Below, one piece after another: positions 42,418-51,413 of a DNA stretch of 64,000 nucleotides. The notes under the pieces were generated by a model, which made no database searches, was not told the origin of the DNA, and saw nothing but the letters and a program-made list of their open reading frames with translations. Position 1 is the first letter of the stretch; each line of letters begins with the position of its first letter. The translations under genes and the position numbers were made by a program. Origin of the DNA: Streptomyces sp. NA02950 (GTDB taxonomy: Bacteria > Actinomycetota > Actinomycetes > Streptomycetales > Streptomycetaceae); contig NZ_CP054916.1 of assembly GCF_013364155.1 (NCBI RefSeq), forward strand, positions 3,778,501 to 3,842,500. Direction: 5' to 3'.

Positions 42418-42612
42418 TGCGGCTCTCCCCGTCTTCCCCCGAGGTCTGCCCCCATCGTCTTTCAACCCTGTACCGGATTCCTCCGGTTCGCCACGGCGGG
42501 TTTGGGCCGGGGACGGAGCGACGCTAGCACGCGCGGGCCGTGGAGAACCGTCTCGGGCCCCGGCGCGCGTCCCGCGCCGGGGCCGTTTCCCTCACCTCCG
42601 GGCCCCCGCGCG

Positions 42613-45246
42613 TCAGGTGATCCGGATCAGCTTCGAGCCGAACGACGGCTCGGAGAGGTCGTCCTGGAGCGCCACCGGCGCCTTGAGCTGCCCCGGACCG
42701 GTGCCGACCGTCACCTCGCCGACGACCGTGCCCGCCTTGGCGGAGTGCGGAACGGTCCTGCCGCCGTCGGTCAGCTTCAGGTCCACGGTCAGCCCGGACC
42801 AGCCGACCGCCGTCAGATCCTTGGTGGCGACGACCGGTGTCGTGCCGCCGAGGCCGTCGTCGACCTGACCGACGACATCACCCTTCTTCACCACCGTGGC
42901 CGAGGTGAGCCCCTTCTGCAACGCGGTGATGAGCTTGTAGCTGTTGGTCTGCACGAGCTGGAGGCTCTCGTCCAGCGTGCCGCCGCTGCGCTGCTCCAGC
43001 ACCACGCCGAGGATCCGCTGCTTCTTGCCCGCGACCGTCTTCTCGGCGCCCCACATCAGCGCACCGCCGGCCGGGGTGCTGGAACCGGTCTTGATACCGA
43101 TCACACCCGGCTTCACCAGCAGATTGTTGTTGTTGTAGATCCGGTCGTCGAGACCGGGGATCTGGGTGTTGGGGGTGGCCACGACGGCCCGGAACGCATC
43201 GGACCGCATGGCCGCCCTCGCCAGCTTCAGCTGGTCCTCGGCGGTGCTCTTGGTGGTGGCCTTCAGACCGCTGGGGTCGGTGTAGGTGGTGTTCTTCATG
43301 CCCAGGTCCTTGGCCGCGTCGTTCATCTTCTTGACGAACGCGTCCAGCGACTTGGCGTCCCAGCGGGCCAGCAGCCGGGCGATGTTGTTGCTCGAGTTGA
43401 TCAGCAGCAGCTGGAGCAGCTGGTGCTGGGTGAAGGTCTGCCCCTTCTTGACCGACGCCCGCGACTCGTCGGCGGCCGCGGACTCCTTGGCGGCCTGGGC
43501 GTCGATCGTGATGCGCGGACCCTCCGCGTCCGCCTTCAGCGGATGGTCCCGGAGCACCACATAGGCCGTCATCACCTTGGTGACACTGGCGATCGGCACC
43601 GGCTTCTGCGCCCCGGAGGTGCCGAGGCTGCCCACACCGTCGACCGCGACGGCGGACTGGCCCTGGCCGGGCCAGGGCATGGCGAGCTTGCCGCCCTCGA
43701 AGGCGTAGGTGGCGTCGGCGGTGAGCTGCAACGTCGGTTCCGGCAGCGGCCGCACGGCCTGGGCGACGCCCAGGATGATCACGAGCAGCACGACCAGCGG
43801 CGTCCAGATCTTGACCCGGCGGACCGCCGTACGGATCGGAGTCTCGGGCTTGGGCGGCGTGTTGGTCAGCTGCGCCAGCAGATCGAGCGGCGCGGGCTGC
43901 TTTCCGTCGGGCGTCAGGGGCGGCAGCGGCTGCTGCTTGGTCCGCTCGGCCTCGGGAAGCGCGGGCGCCCCGGAGGACCCGGCGGCGGGCTTGGCGGACG
44001 GCGCTTCGGCGGGCTTGGCGGGCGGGCCAGCGGGCTTGGCGGGCGGGCCGGCGGGCTTGGCGGGCGGTGCGTCGGCGGAGCGGAGCGGTACGAACTTGCT
44101 GGTCCGCTCGTTCTCGGACTCGCCCGTCGGCTTCTTCTTCTCGGTGTCGGGCTTCTTGGTGTCGGTGCCGAGCGCCTTGAAGGCCGTGGTCGGCTGGTCG
44201 ACGCGCTTCTCGTCGCCCTTGCCGTCCTTGCCGTCCTTGCCGTCCTTGCCGTCCTTGCTGCCCTTGTCGTCGTTGTCGTCCTGCGGGGCGCCCTTGCGCG
44301 GCAGCACACCGAAGGCGGCCGTGGCCCGGTCGACGGGCCTGTCCTCGCCGTCCCCGGGCTCGTCCGAGGCGTCCTTCTTGTCCTCCTTGTCCTCGTCCTT
44401 GACGGCAGAGGCCGGCTTCAGAGCACGGAACACCGCGGTCCGCTGGTCGACCGACGGGGCGGACGGCTCGCTGTCGTCCGCGTCCGTCTCGGCGTCGGCG
44501 TCAGCTTTGGCGTCGGTTTCGGTGCCGTCGCCGGAGTCCGCGTCCGTGTCCGTGTCTTCGGCTGCGCCTGCGCCTTCGTCCGTGTCGGTGCCGGCGACCC
44601 AGGCCGCCACCGCCTGGCGCAGCCGGGCGTCGCGCTCCTCGGGAGCGGCATTGGCCGCGGCCGCTTCGCCGGATTCTTCCGCTTTGCCGGATTCACCCCC
44701 CGATGTCGCGCTCTCCCGTCCGGCCTTCCCGGCCTGGGGGCGGGTCGGCAGCCCCGAGGCCGTGGCCCCGGCTTCCGGTTCGGCCTCCGGCTCGGACTCC
44801 GCCCGCGACTCCTCCACGGGGGCGGCGTCTTCGCCATCGCGAACATCGACCGCCTCGCCGTCCCCGGCGTCATCGGCCACTTCGGCGTCCTCGGCGTCCT
44901 CGCCGCCCGCCCCGTCCGCGGCGGCATCCGGTCGCTTTGTTTCCGCTTCGGATTCCGCTTCGGCCTCCGAGGCATCCTCGGCGCCCTCGGCGCCCTTCGT
45001 GTCGCGCGACGCCTCGTCCCGCGTGGCGCGGAAGACCGCCGTCGCCCGGTCCGCCTCCGGCGAACCGGTCTCGTCGGGAGCCGGCTCGGGCTCGGCCTCC
45101 GGGTTCCCGGACGCCACGGCGACCGCCGACGCGCCCCCGGCCGCCCCCCCTTCCCGGAAGACCGCGAGCCGCGGATCGCGGTCTCCCCGAGCCGTCTCCC
45201 CCGACGACTTCTGCTGCTCCGACTTGCCGGGGGACTCGCCCGCCAC
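42613..45246 (-). CDS. D-alanyl-D-alanine carboxypeptidase with long acidic cytoplasmic tail
   Basis: An 877-residue class C penicillin-binding protein. The enzyme is C-terminal: S554-V-T-K557 (ASVTKVMTAY), the SSN motif (about 618-620) and a late KTG (GIKTGSSTPAGG). One membrane helix lies at 481-498, so the first 480 residues face the cytoplasm. That part is Glu/Asp/Lys/Ala-rich with six spaced copies of a D/E-x-x-T-x-x-F-like motif: 26-30 (RLAVF), 67-72, 268-273, 307-312, 351-356, 380-385. Usual enzymes of this class have only a short tail. GTG 45246 is set by GAGGAGG. It trims pentapeptides in peptidoglycan; the repeats could be kinase targets. Confidence 0.92.
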   Translation of the reverse strand: MAGESPGKSEQQKSSGETARGDRDPRLAVFREGGAAGGASAVAVASGNPEAEPEPAPDETGSPEADRATAVFRATRDEASRDTKGAEGAEDASEAEAESEAETKRPDAAADGAGGEDAEDAEVADDAGDGEAVDVRDGEDAAPVEESRAESEPEAEPEAGATASGLPTRPQAGKAGRESATSGGESGKAEESGEAAAANAAPEERDARLRQAVAAWVAGTDTDEGAGAAEDTDTDADSGDGTETDAKADADAETDADDSEPSAPSVDQRTAVFRALKPASAVKDEDKEDKKDASDEPGDGEDRPVDRATAAFGVLPRKGAPQDDNDDKGSKDGKDGKDGKDGKGDEKRVDQPTTAFKALGTDTKKPDTEKKKPTGESENERTSKFVPLRSADAPPAKPAGPPAKPAGPPAKPAEAPSAKPAAGSSGAPALPEAERTKQQPLPPLTPDGKQPAPLDLLAQLTNTPPKPETPIRTAVRRVKIWTPLVVLLVIILGVAQAVRPLPEPTLQLTADATYAFEGGKLAMPWPGQGQSAVAVDGVGSLGTSGAQKPVPIASVTKVMTAYVVLRDHPLKADAEGPRITIDAQAAKESAAADESRASVKKGQTFTQHQLLQLLLINSSNNIARLLARWDAKSLDAFVKKMNDAAKDLGMKNTTYTDPSGLKATTKSTAEDQLKLARAAMRSDAFRAVVATPNTQIPGLDDRIYNNNNLLVKPGVIGIKTGSSTPAGGALMWGAEKTVAGKKQRILGVVLEQRSGGTLDESLQLVQTNSYKLITALQKGLTSATVVKKGDVVGQVDDGLGGTTPVVATKDLTAVGWSGLTVDLKLTDGGRTVPHSAKAGTVVGEVTVGTGPGQLKAPVALQDDLSEPSFGSKLIRIT

Positions 45247-45258
45247 CGATGCCTCCTC

Positions 45259-45278
45259 GTACGTCTCGCGGGACGTAC
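45259..45278. promoter_or_regulatory. dyad just upstream of the carboxypeptidase ribosome site
   Basis: GTACGTC (45259-45265) and GACGTAC (45272-45278) flank TCGCGG. The dyad ends a few bases before GAGGAGG of the carboxypeptidase gene, so it could be an operator or a 5' leader hairpin that affects translation. Confidence 0.4.
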
Positions 45279-45500
45279 AGCGCCTCCTGGCACCTCGTCC
45301 CGCAGCCCAACCTCTACCAGTGTCCTGTGTGTCCGGCACGCAGCCGCGCAGCGGCACCGCCGGAGAGCGCCTTCAGGGGCTCGCCCACCTGCTAGACGAG
45401 AACGACATACCTACCGGTTCCCACCTAAATCCCCCAGGCGCTCTCGACAGACCAATGTGAGAGGGGTCACCCTGTCATTCATCCACGCGGGGAGGCATGG

Positions 45501-46250
45501 ATGGGCAGGAGCCGCAGAACAATTCCGGAGGAGCTTCTGCTGCTCGCTTTGGACCCGACCACGGGTACCACGGCGCAGCCGCAGTCGCTCGACCTCGGTC
45601 TTGCCGGAGCGCAGCTAGTAGAGCTGGCTCTGGCCGGACGGATAGCCCCTGACGGGGATCGTATCGCCGTGGTGCTGCCACGGCCGACAGGAGATCCGAC
45701 TCTGGACTCCGCACTGGAGCTGCTGCGCCGACGCGGCAGCCCGGTTCGGGCTGTCCACTGGATCGGCGGGCCCCGCCTGGGGCTGCGCCAGACGTACCTC
45801 ACGCACCTGGAGCGATGCGGCATGGTGCATGCCGTGGCGGGCCAGATGTGCGGGGTGCTGCCGACCACTCGCTACCAGGCGACGGATACGGCGATCAGCC
45901 GGGAGATCAGGAACCGGCTGGACAACGCGATCCGCACCGGCGTACCGCCGGACCCGCGGACCGCCGCGCTTGCCGCCCTGGCCCACGCGGTCGGGCTGGG
46001 CAAGCACCTGTATCCCGGGAACGAGGGGCGCTCCTCGCGCTCCAGGCTCCGGGATCTGATCCGGCACGACCCGATGGGCGGTCTTGTGGCGCACGCCGTG
46101 ATGGACGTGCAGAACGGTGTCGCGGCGCAGCCACGGCGCGCACCGGTCGCAGGCCGACAGCCCGGGGCACGGGCCGCGGCGGAGCCCGCGGCCGGCGTTC
46201 CGGCCCAGCCGTCCCGCCGCGTGGGCATGGCCCGCGTCGGAGCGCGCTGA
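45501..46250 (+). CDS. GOLPH3/VPS74-family protein (GPP34)
   Basis: A 249-residue protein. TIPEELLLLALDPTTGTT (7-24) and LGLAGAQLVELALAGRI (32-48) are the standard start of bacterial GPP34 proteins, followed by HWIGGPRLGLRQTYLTHLE and LVAHAVMDVQNGV. The domain ends near 205, then a Pro/Ala/Arg tail. Eukaryotic relatives bind phosphatidylinositol-4-phosphate; the bacterial role is unknown, though many Streptomyces carry several copies. GGAGG precedes ATG 45501 by 5 bases. Confidence 0.93.
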   Translation: MGRSRRTIPEELLLLALDPTTGTTAQPQSLDLGLAGAQLVELALAGRIAPDGDRIAVVLPRPTGDPTLDSALELLRRRGSPVRAVHWIGGPRLGLRQTYLTHLERCGMVHAVAGQMCGVLPTTRYQATDTAISREIRNRLDNAIRTGVPPDPRTAALAALAHAVGLGKHLYPGNEGRSSRSRLRDLIRHDPMGGLVAHAVMDVQNGVAAQPRRAPVAGRQPGARAAAEPAAGVPAQPSRRVGMARVGAR

Positions 46251-46433
46251 CGCCTCTCGGGGCACCACGGCGCCGCGGACCCGCCAGCAGGGCGGCGGGC
46301 ACCGTTCCCGGCACCGCCGGGGCGCCGAACAACAGTTGAGCACCATCCGCGGCACATCGATCGATACCGTGCAGCAATCCGCTCCACCGACCGCACCGCA
46401 GTCCCCACCGACCCGGTTCGGGAGCCGCTGAAG

Positions 46434-46489
46434 CGCGCGGGGTGGTGGGACGGCCGACCCGGACGACGGCCGTCCCACCGCCCCGCGCG
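46434..46489. terminator. long 22-bp-stem hairpin in the GPP34-XRE gap
   Basis: Arms 46434-46455 and 46468-46489 pair over 22 bases with one mismatch around a 12-base loop. It lies about 180 bases after the GPP34 stop and 100 bases before the XRE start. The rest of 46251-46591 shows no gene. The size suggests a terminator, though an RNA processing site cannot be excluded. Confidence 0.6.
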
Positions 46490-46591
46490 TGCGTTCGCGC
46501 ACCTGTGGGGCCAATTCCCAGCGCGGCCCCGGCTGGTAGTGGCAGGCTGAACAGCAGATATCAGCGCTATGAAGCCGGAGGTGCACGTCCC

Positions 46592-47464
46592 GTGACATCG
46601 AACGTCGGCCCCACCGTCAGGCGACGCCGGTTGGGCCAGGAGCTGCGCAGACTCCGCCAGGAGAAGGGCATGACGGCGGAGGAGGTGGCGGAGGAGCTGA
46701 TGGTCTCCCAGTCGAAGATCAGCAGACTGGAGAACGGGCGGCGCAGCATCAGCCAGCGCGATGTGCGCGACCTCTGCCGGACCTACAAGGTCGAGGACAA
46801 GGCGCTGGTCGATTCCCTGATGCAAATGGCCAAGGAGTCGCGCCAGCAGGGCTGGTGGAACGCCTTCGGTGACGTACCGTACAGCGTCTACATCGGATTC
46901 GAGACGGACGCGGCGTCGCTGCGGGTCTACGAACCCCAGGTGCTGCCCGGTCTGTTGCAGACACCGGACTACGCGGAGGCGGTCATCAGCGGTGCGCTGC
47001 CGGAGGCGCCGCAGGACCAGATCGCCCAGCGGGTGCAGGTCCGGCTGCGGCGGCAGGAGCGCATCACCGACCCGCTGGCGCCGCTGCGGCTGTGGGCGGT
47101 GGTGGACGAGGCGGCGATGCGGCGGGTGGTCGGCAGCCCGAAGGTCATGAGCGATCAGCTGGACTATCTGGTCCGGATGAGCCATGAGCCGCATGTGACG
47201 GTGCAGGCGCTGCCGTTCGGCATGGGCTCGCATCCGGGGATGAGCGGGCAGTTCACCATTCTCGAGTTCTCCGACGAGTCGGACACCAGCGTGGTCTATC
47301 TCGAGGGGGTGACCAGCGACCTCTATCTGGAGAAGCTCAGCGATGTGCAGAGCTACAGCATGATGTACGAGCATCTGCGCGCGCAGGCGCTCAATGTGGA
47401 CCAGAGCCGCCAGTTCATCAGTGACGTGGCCCAGGACCACGCGCGTCGGCACGGGGAGGGCTGA
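46592..47464 (+). CDS. XRE-family regulator with DUF5753 domain
   Basis: A 290-residue regulator. The HTH covers about 11-68 (LGQELRRLRQEKGMTAEEVA ... SQSKISRLENGRRSIS). The rest is DUF5753, seen in ARFEPQVLPGLLQTPDYAEA-like text (here YEPQVLPGLLQTPDYAEAV) and FTILEFSDESDTSVVYLEG. Such proteins pair with short DUF397 partners, as in the WhiJ and Abb families of Streptomyces development. GTG 46592 has GGAGG 10 bases upstream. A DUF397 gene follows 185 bases later. Confidence 0.94.
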   Translation: MTSNVGPTVRRRRLGQELRRLRQEKGMTAEEVAEELMVSQSKISRLENGRRSISQRDVRDLCRTYKVEDKALVDSLMQMAKESRQQGWWNAFGDVPYSVYIGFETDAASLRVYEPQVLPGLLQTPDYAEAVISGALPEAPQDQIAQRVQVRLRRQERITDPLAPLRLWAVVDEAAMRRVVGSPKVMSDQLDYLVRMSHEPHVTVQALPFGMGSHPGMSGQFTILEFSDESDTSVVYLEGVTSDLYLEKLSDVQSYSMMYEHLRAQALNVDQSRQFISDVAQDHARRHGEG

Positions 47465-47649
47465 CGACGCGGCTCCGAGCGGTGGAAGCGAGCGGAGGTT
47501 ACACCTCCGCACCGCCCCAAGGAAGGGGCCAGGGGAATATGCCATCCGGTCGAGTGAACGGTCCCCTGCGCCAACGATGTTGCCGAGTAACGTCGTTCTC
47601 GCCTCGAAACACGGGGTGCACTTCCTCAACAGAACGCATCGGAGTAATT

Positions 47650-47859
47650 GTGTCCATTCAGCAGGGAAAGACGAGTATGTGGGTGAAGTCCTCGTACTCC
47701 GCAGGAAACGGCGCGTGCGTGGAAATCTCGTCCCCGGTCGTCGGCGAGATCGCCGTGCGCGACTCCAAGGACCCGCAGGGACCGACGCTCGGCTTCGCCC
47801 CCGCATCGTGGTCGGCCTTTGTGTCCGACGTCCGTCGTGGCGCCTTCGACCTCGACTGA
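47650..47859 (+). CDS. DUF397 small protein, partner of the XRE regulator
   Basis: A 69-residue DUF397 protein: MWVKSSYSAGNGACVEIS, then VAVRDSKD-like IAVRDSKDPQGPTL and the closing WSAFVSDVRRGAFD. GTG 47650 follows GGAG at 6 bases. DUF397 proteins appear to act with, or against, the adjacent DUF5753 regulator, together forming a toxin-antitoxin-like or developmental switch; this is family knowledge. Confidence 0.92.
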   Translation: MSIQQGKTSMWVKSSYSAGNGACVEISSPVVGEIAVRDSKDPQGPTLGFAPASWSAFVSDVRRGAFDLD

Positions 47860-47918
47860 TCTCCGTTACGCACGGCCGCGGTAGAGCGGTCGGCGGTGCG
47901 GATCCACCGTATTGCCTA

Positions 47919-47960
47919 CGAGCCCTCTCGACCGGCCGCCGTCCCTGCCGAGAGGGCTCG
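47919..47960. terminator. 12-bp-stem hairpin between convergent genes
   Basis: CGAGCCCTCTCG (47919-47930) and CGAGAGGGCTCG (47949-47960) pair perfectly around 18 bases. It separates the DUF397 gene from the convergent gene ending at 47975 and could end both transcripts. Confidence 0.7.
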
Positions 47961-47974
47961 CGGCATTTCCGGTT

Positions 47975-48859
47975 TCAGCGGAGCCGGTCCACGAATTGAT
48001 CCGTACCGGGAATCGTCGGAATGAAGGGTGCCACGAATTCCACCCGGCCGAGTCCGGACTCCGCCACCTCCCCGTCGAGTCCGGTGAGACAACCCTCCCA
48101 GCATTCCCGTGGATCACGTTCCAGGAACCAGAGCAGCGTCAGCCTGGTGCCGACGCCCTCGACCTGTTTGACATAGGACATCCGGTCCCCCGGCAGCGGG
48201 GTCGGGCGGAAGACGGTGACCATCGCGGCGGCGGAGCCCGCCAGCCGCCGCGGCAGATGGCGGGAGCCGAGCCAGTCGAGCAACGCCGCGCGCCGCCCGG
48301 GGCCGTCGGTGTCGATGACCTCCAGGACCAGCCCGGCGTAGGGGTGGTCCAGCGCGTGGTGATCGCGCGGGCCGGCCGCCCCGTCCCGGTAGACGGTCAG
48401 CTCATGGTCCTGGAAGGCGGTGAACACATGCGTGCGCTCGCGGTACACCCGCCCGTCGCGGTTCAGCCGCTTGTTGATCGCGACGGTCCACCGCATGTGC
48501 TCCGCATAGCGCCCCTCGGTGATCCAGTAGACGCTGAGATAGCAGCCCGTGGTGACGGGACGGGCGACCGCCGACCGTTCCGGATAGCGCAGCAGCTGGA
48601 GATCGCGGGTGGCCACCCAGCGGCGCCCGGCGTAGATCCACGGCATCGCCATCGCGCCCGCGATGAAGTGGTCGTCCTCGTACCAGCGGTTGTAGGCATA
48701 CTCATGGCCCGGATGCGGTTCGACCATGGTGATCAGGGCGTGCCCGGGGCGTATCCCGTACGGGCCGGTGGCGGCCAGTTCCGCGTACCGCTCGGGGTGC
48801 GGGTCACCACCACCGTCCGCACCGCGGTCCGCGCCGGAGTCGCTGGAGTCGCTTCTCAT
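47975..48859 (-). CDS. protein of unknown function, possibly two ferredoxin-like barrels
   Basis: A 294-residue protein without signal peptide. HALITMVEPHPGHEYAYNRW near residue 40, with YEDDHFIAGAMAMP, resembles the EthD-like dimeric alpha-beta barrel. A second half (GLVLEVIDTD ... LTLLWFLERDP) looks like another such unit. EthD-like proteins bind or modify small hydrophobic compounds. The CTGACG-N3-CGTCAG dyad 15 bases upstream is shared with the SDR gene at 50278, so both likely belong to one TetR-type regulon. ATG 48859 was chosen. Confidence 0.65.
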   Translation of the reverse strand: MRSDSSDSGADRGADGGGDPHPERYAELAATGPYGIRPGHALITMVEPHPGHEYAYNRWYEDDHFIAGAMAMPWIYAGRRWVATRDLQLLRYPERSAVARPVTTGCYLSVYWITEGRYAEHMRWTVAINKRLNRDGRVYRERTHVFTAFQDHELTVYRDGAAGPRDHHALDHPYAGLVLEVIDTDGPGRRAALLDWLGSRHLPRRLAGSAAAMVTVFRPTPLPGDRMSYVKQVEGVGTRLTLLWFLERDPRECWEGCLTGLDGEVAESGLGRVEFVAPFIPTIPGTDQFVDRLR

Positions 48860-48873
48860 CTCCCCAGGTTTAG

Positions 48874-48888
48874 CTGACGCACCGTCAG
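48874..48888. promoter_or_regulatory. operator CTGACGCACCGTCAG, copy 1
   Basis: A perfect dyad (6-bp arms, CAC spacer) 15 bases upstream of the minus-strand gene starting at 48859 and about 105 bases before the aminotransferase ATG. Identical in all 15 bases to the copy at 50234-50248. The form is typical of TetR-family operators. Confidence 0.65.
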
Positions 48889-48993
48889 TTGTGGAGGGGG
48901 GTGCACGACCGGATCGCGGACAGTTCGGTCGTGCTCGACCGGTCCACCGTAGGCTGCGTGCACCGTCCGCCGAGCCGAGGAGCCAGGAGTCCC

Positions 48994-50175
48994 ATGCGCG
49001 CCGATGTCCCCGCCCTTGCCGCCCGTGCCGCGTCCGTGGCCGGGTCGCCGGTACGCGACATCCTCGCGCTCACCGCCCGTCCGGAGGTGATCTCCTTCGC
49101 GGGCGGGCTGCCCGCGGCCGACCTGTTCGACACCAAGGGCATCGCCGCCGCCTTCGGGCGGGTGCTGGCCGAGGTGCCGCGCGAGGCGCTCCAGTACTCG
49201 ACCACCGAGGGCGACCCCGGGCTGCGCACCGCGACCGCCGCCCGGCTGACCGCACGCGGACTGCCCACCGGGGCGGACGACCTGCTCATCACCGGCGGTT
49301 CACAGCAGGCGCTGACCCTGCTGGCCACCGCGCTGCTGGAGCCGGGTGACACGGTGCTGGTGGAGAGCCCCACCTATCTCGCCGCGCTCCAGTGCTTCGC
49401 GTTCACCGGGGCCCGGGTGGTGCCGGTGCCCGGTGACGACGAGGGGCTGGACCCCGACGCGCTCGCGGAGCTCGTCCGGCGTGAGCGGCCGAAGCTCCTC
49501 TACACCGTCCCCACCTTCCAGAACCCCACCGGCCGCACCCTGTCCGCCGCCCGCCGGGAGGCCGTGGCGGCGGTGGCCGAGCGCCACGGTCTGTGGATCG
49601 CGGAGGACGATCCGTACGGGGAGCTGCGGTTCGCCGGTGAGCCGGTGCCGTGGATCGCGGCCGGTCCGCGGGCCGCCGACCGCACCGTGCTGCTGGGCAG
49701 CTACTCCAAGATCATGGCCCCGGGGCTGCGGCTCGGCTGGCTGCGCGCCCCGGCGGCGCTGCGCCGCGCCTGTGTGATCGTCAAGCAGGCCGCGGATCTG
49801 CACTGCCCGACGGTCAACCAGCTCGCGGCGGCCCGTTATCTGGCCGACGCCGACCTGGACGCCCATCTGTCCCGGGTGCGCATCGGCTACCGGGAGCGCC
49901 GGGACGCGCTGCTCGACGGGCTGGCCGGGGCGCTGCCCGAGGGGTCGCGCTGGAACCGGCCGGAGGGCGGGATGTTCGTGTGGGCGTCGCTGCCGGAGGG
50001 GTACGACGCGACGGAGCGGCTGCGGGTGGCGGTGGAGCACGACGTGGCGTTCGTTCCCGGAGCGCCGTTCTTCGCGGCCGATCCGGATCCGGCGGCGATG
50101 CGGCTGTCCTTCGTGACCCACACCCCGGACGAGATCGCCGAGGGGCTGCGCCGGCTGGCCAAGGCGCTGCGCTGA
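48994..50175 (+). CDS. PLP-dependent aminotransferase, LysN/AroJ-like class I
   Basis: A 393-residue fold-type I aminotransferase. VISFAGGLPAADLFD (32-46), ITGGSQQALTLLA (about 98), PTFQNPTGRTL, the PLP lysine in LLGSYSKIMAPGLRLGWLRA, and the C-terminal RLSFVTHTPDEI with its carboxylate-binding Arg are all present. This subgroup handles 2-aminoadipate, aromatic or branched amino acids. AGGAG precedes ATG 48994 by 6 bases. The gene is divergent to 47975-48859 and close to the shared operator. Confidence 0.92.
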   Translation: MRADVPALAARAASVAGSPVRDILALTARPEVISFAGGLPAADLFDTKGIAAAFGRVLAEVPREALQYSTTEGDPGLRTATAARLTARGLPTGADDLLITGGSQQALTLLATALLEPGDTVLVESPTYLAALQCFAFTGARVVPVPGDDEGLDPDALAELVRRERPKLLYTVPTFQNPTGRTLSAARREAVAAVAERHGLWIAEDDPYGELRFAGEPVPWIAAGPRAADRTVLLGSYSKIMAPGLRLGWLRAPAALRRACVIVKQAADLHCPTVNQLAAARYLADADLDAHLSRVRIGYRERRDALLDGLAGALPEGSRWNRPEGGMFVWASLPEGYDATERLRVAVEHDVAFVPGAPFFAADPDPAAMRLSFVTHTPDEIAEGLRRLAKALR

Positions 50176-50233
50176 CACCACGGACACGGTCACTCCCGCC
50201 GGACTCTGGTCTTCTCGGGGCGGCACCCTTAAC

Positions 50234-50248
50234 CTGACGCACCGTCAG
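50234..50248. promoter_or_regulatory. operator CTGACGCACCGTCAG, copy 2
   Basis: Identical to the dyad at 48874-48888 and 29 bases before the SDR start at 50278. Two exact 15-base copies 1.36 kb apart, both just upstream of genes, are strong evidence for a shared regulator, which is not encoded nearby. Confidence 0.7.
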
Positions 50249-50277
50249 GACGAGGGTCCGCTCCGGGGAGGTACGCC

Positions 50278-51060
50278 ATGCTGCTGCGCGGCAAGACCGT
50301 GGTCGTCTCCGGAGTCGGCCCCGGCCTCGGCCACCGGGTGGCCGCGGCGGCCGTCCGCGACGGCGCCAACGCCGTGCTCGGCGCCCGCACCGAGGAGCGG
50401 CTGTCCCGGGCCGCGGCGGAGCTCGACCCGGGCGGCGCGCACACCGCCTGGCGGGTCACCGACATCGCGGACGAGGGCCAGTGCGAAGCACTGGCCGCCC
50501 TGGCCGTCGAGCGGTTCGGCGGAATCGACGCCGTGGTCCATGTGGCCGCCCTGGACAGCCACTTCGGCGGCCTGGAGGACGCCGACTTCGCGGCCTGGAC
50601 CCGGGTCCTCGACATCAATCTGCTCGGCACCCTCCGAATGACCCGCGCCTGTCTGCCCGCGCTCGGACGACGGGGCGGTTCGGTCGTCCTGATCGGCACC
50701 CAGTCGTCGGTCGCCGCCCCCAGAGAGGTGCGGCAGACCGCGTACGCCGCCTCCAAGGGCGCCCTGGTCTCGGCGATGTACGGACTGGCGAGGGAACTGG
50801 GTCCGCACCGGATCAGGGTCAACACCGTGCAGCCGGGCTGGATGTGGGGGCCTCCGGTGCAGTCGTACGTCTCCCTCGCGGCGCGGTCCGAGGGGATCCC
50901 CGAGGACGACGTGCGGAACCGGCTCGCACACCGGATGGCGCTGCCCGAACTGGCGACGGACGGCGAGGTGGCGGAGGCCGTGGTGTTTCTGGCCTCCGAC
51001 CGGGCTCGAGCGATCACCGGGCAGTCATTGCTGGTCAACGCCGGTGAGTTGATGCGTTAG
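50278..51060 (+). CDS. SDR-family oxidoreductase
   Basis: A 260-residue classical SDR. VVVSGVGPGLGHRVAAAAV (8-26) binds NAD(P) with a slightly altered TGxxxGxG, GTQSSVAAPREVRQTAYAAS then KG gives the catalytic S...YxxxK, and RVNTVQPGWM and LVNAGELMR close it. The mild variant GVGPGLG is common in steroid- and CoA-linked SDRs. GGGGAGG precedes ATG 50278. It is probably controlled by the dyad 29 bases upstream. Confidence 0.92.
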   Translation: MLLRGKTVVVSGVGPGLGHRVAAAAVRDGANAVLGARTEERLSRAAAELDPGGAHTAWRVTDIADEGQCEALAALAVERFGGIDAVVHVAALDSHFGGLEDADFAAWTRVLDINLLGTLRMTRACLPALGRRGGSVVLIGTQSSVAAPREVRQTAYAASKGALVSAMYGLARELGPHRIRVNTVQPGWMWGPPVQSYVSLAARSEGIPEDDVRNRLAHRMALPELATDGEVAEAVVFLASDRARAITGQSLLVNAGELMR

Positions 51061-51413
51061 CCGAGGGGCACCCCTCCCGTCCGGCCTCCGGGATCCCGCT
51101 CCCGTACCGCCCGTGGGCGTGGCCGAGCGTCGGACGGGGGGACCGGCCATGGTGGGTTCACGCCCCGGTGCCCACACCACCAGCCGACCGTCGGCCCCCG
51201 CACCCTCACCTTCCTGCTCGCCTATCTCTTCATCAAGACCTTTGAGGACAACGGCGGTACGTGGGAACCAGGCGCAGCGCTACGGATCCGTCTTCACCGG
51301 TGGCCCGGTGCACGGTGACCCCTTCGACGGCCCGCCGGAGGAGATCGCCGCCCGCCGGGTGGTCCAGACCTTCGTGGGGGGGTCAGCGGGTGTACGCGGC
51401 GGCTGACGCCTGA
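51061..51413. other. no intact gene; possible coding remnants
   Basis: In two different plus frames there are protein-like stretches (GPRTLTFLLAYLFIKTFEDN near 51190-51250 and RYGSVFTGGPVHGDPFDGPP near 51280-51340) without a common start. They may be pieces of a decayed gene that I cannot name. Confidence 0.3.

Noticed and set aside
39109..45618. A 2169-codon open frame on the plus strand
   Set aside because: It runs antisense to three genes with clear motifs and is Gly/Arg/His-rich without domains, as expected from high-GC third-position bias.
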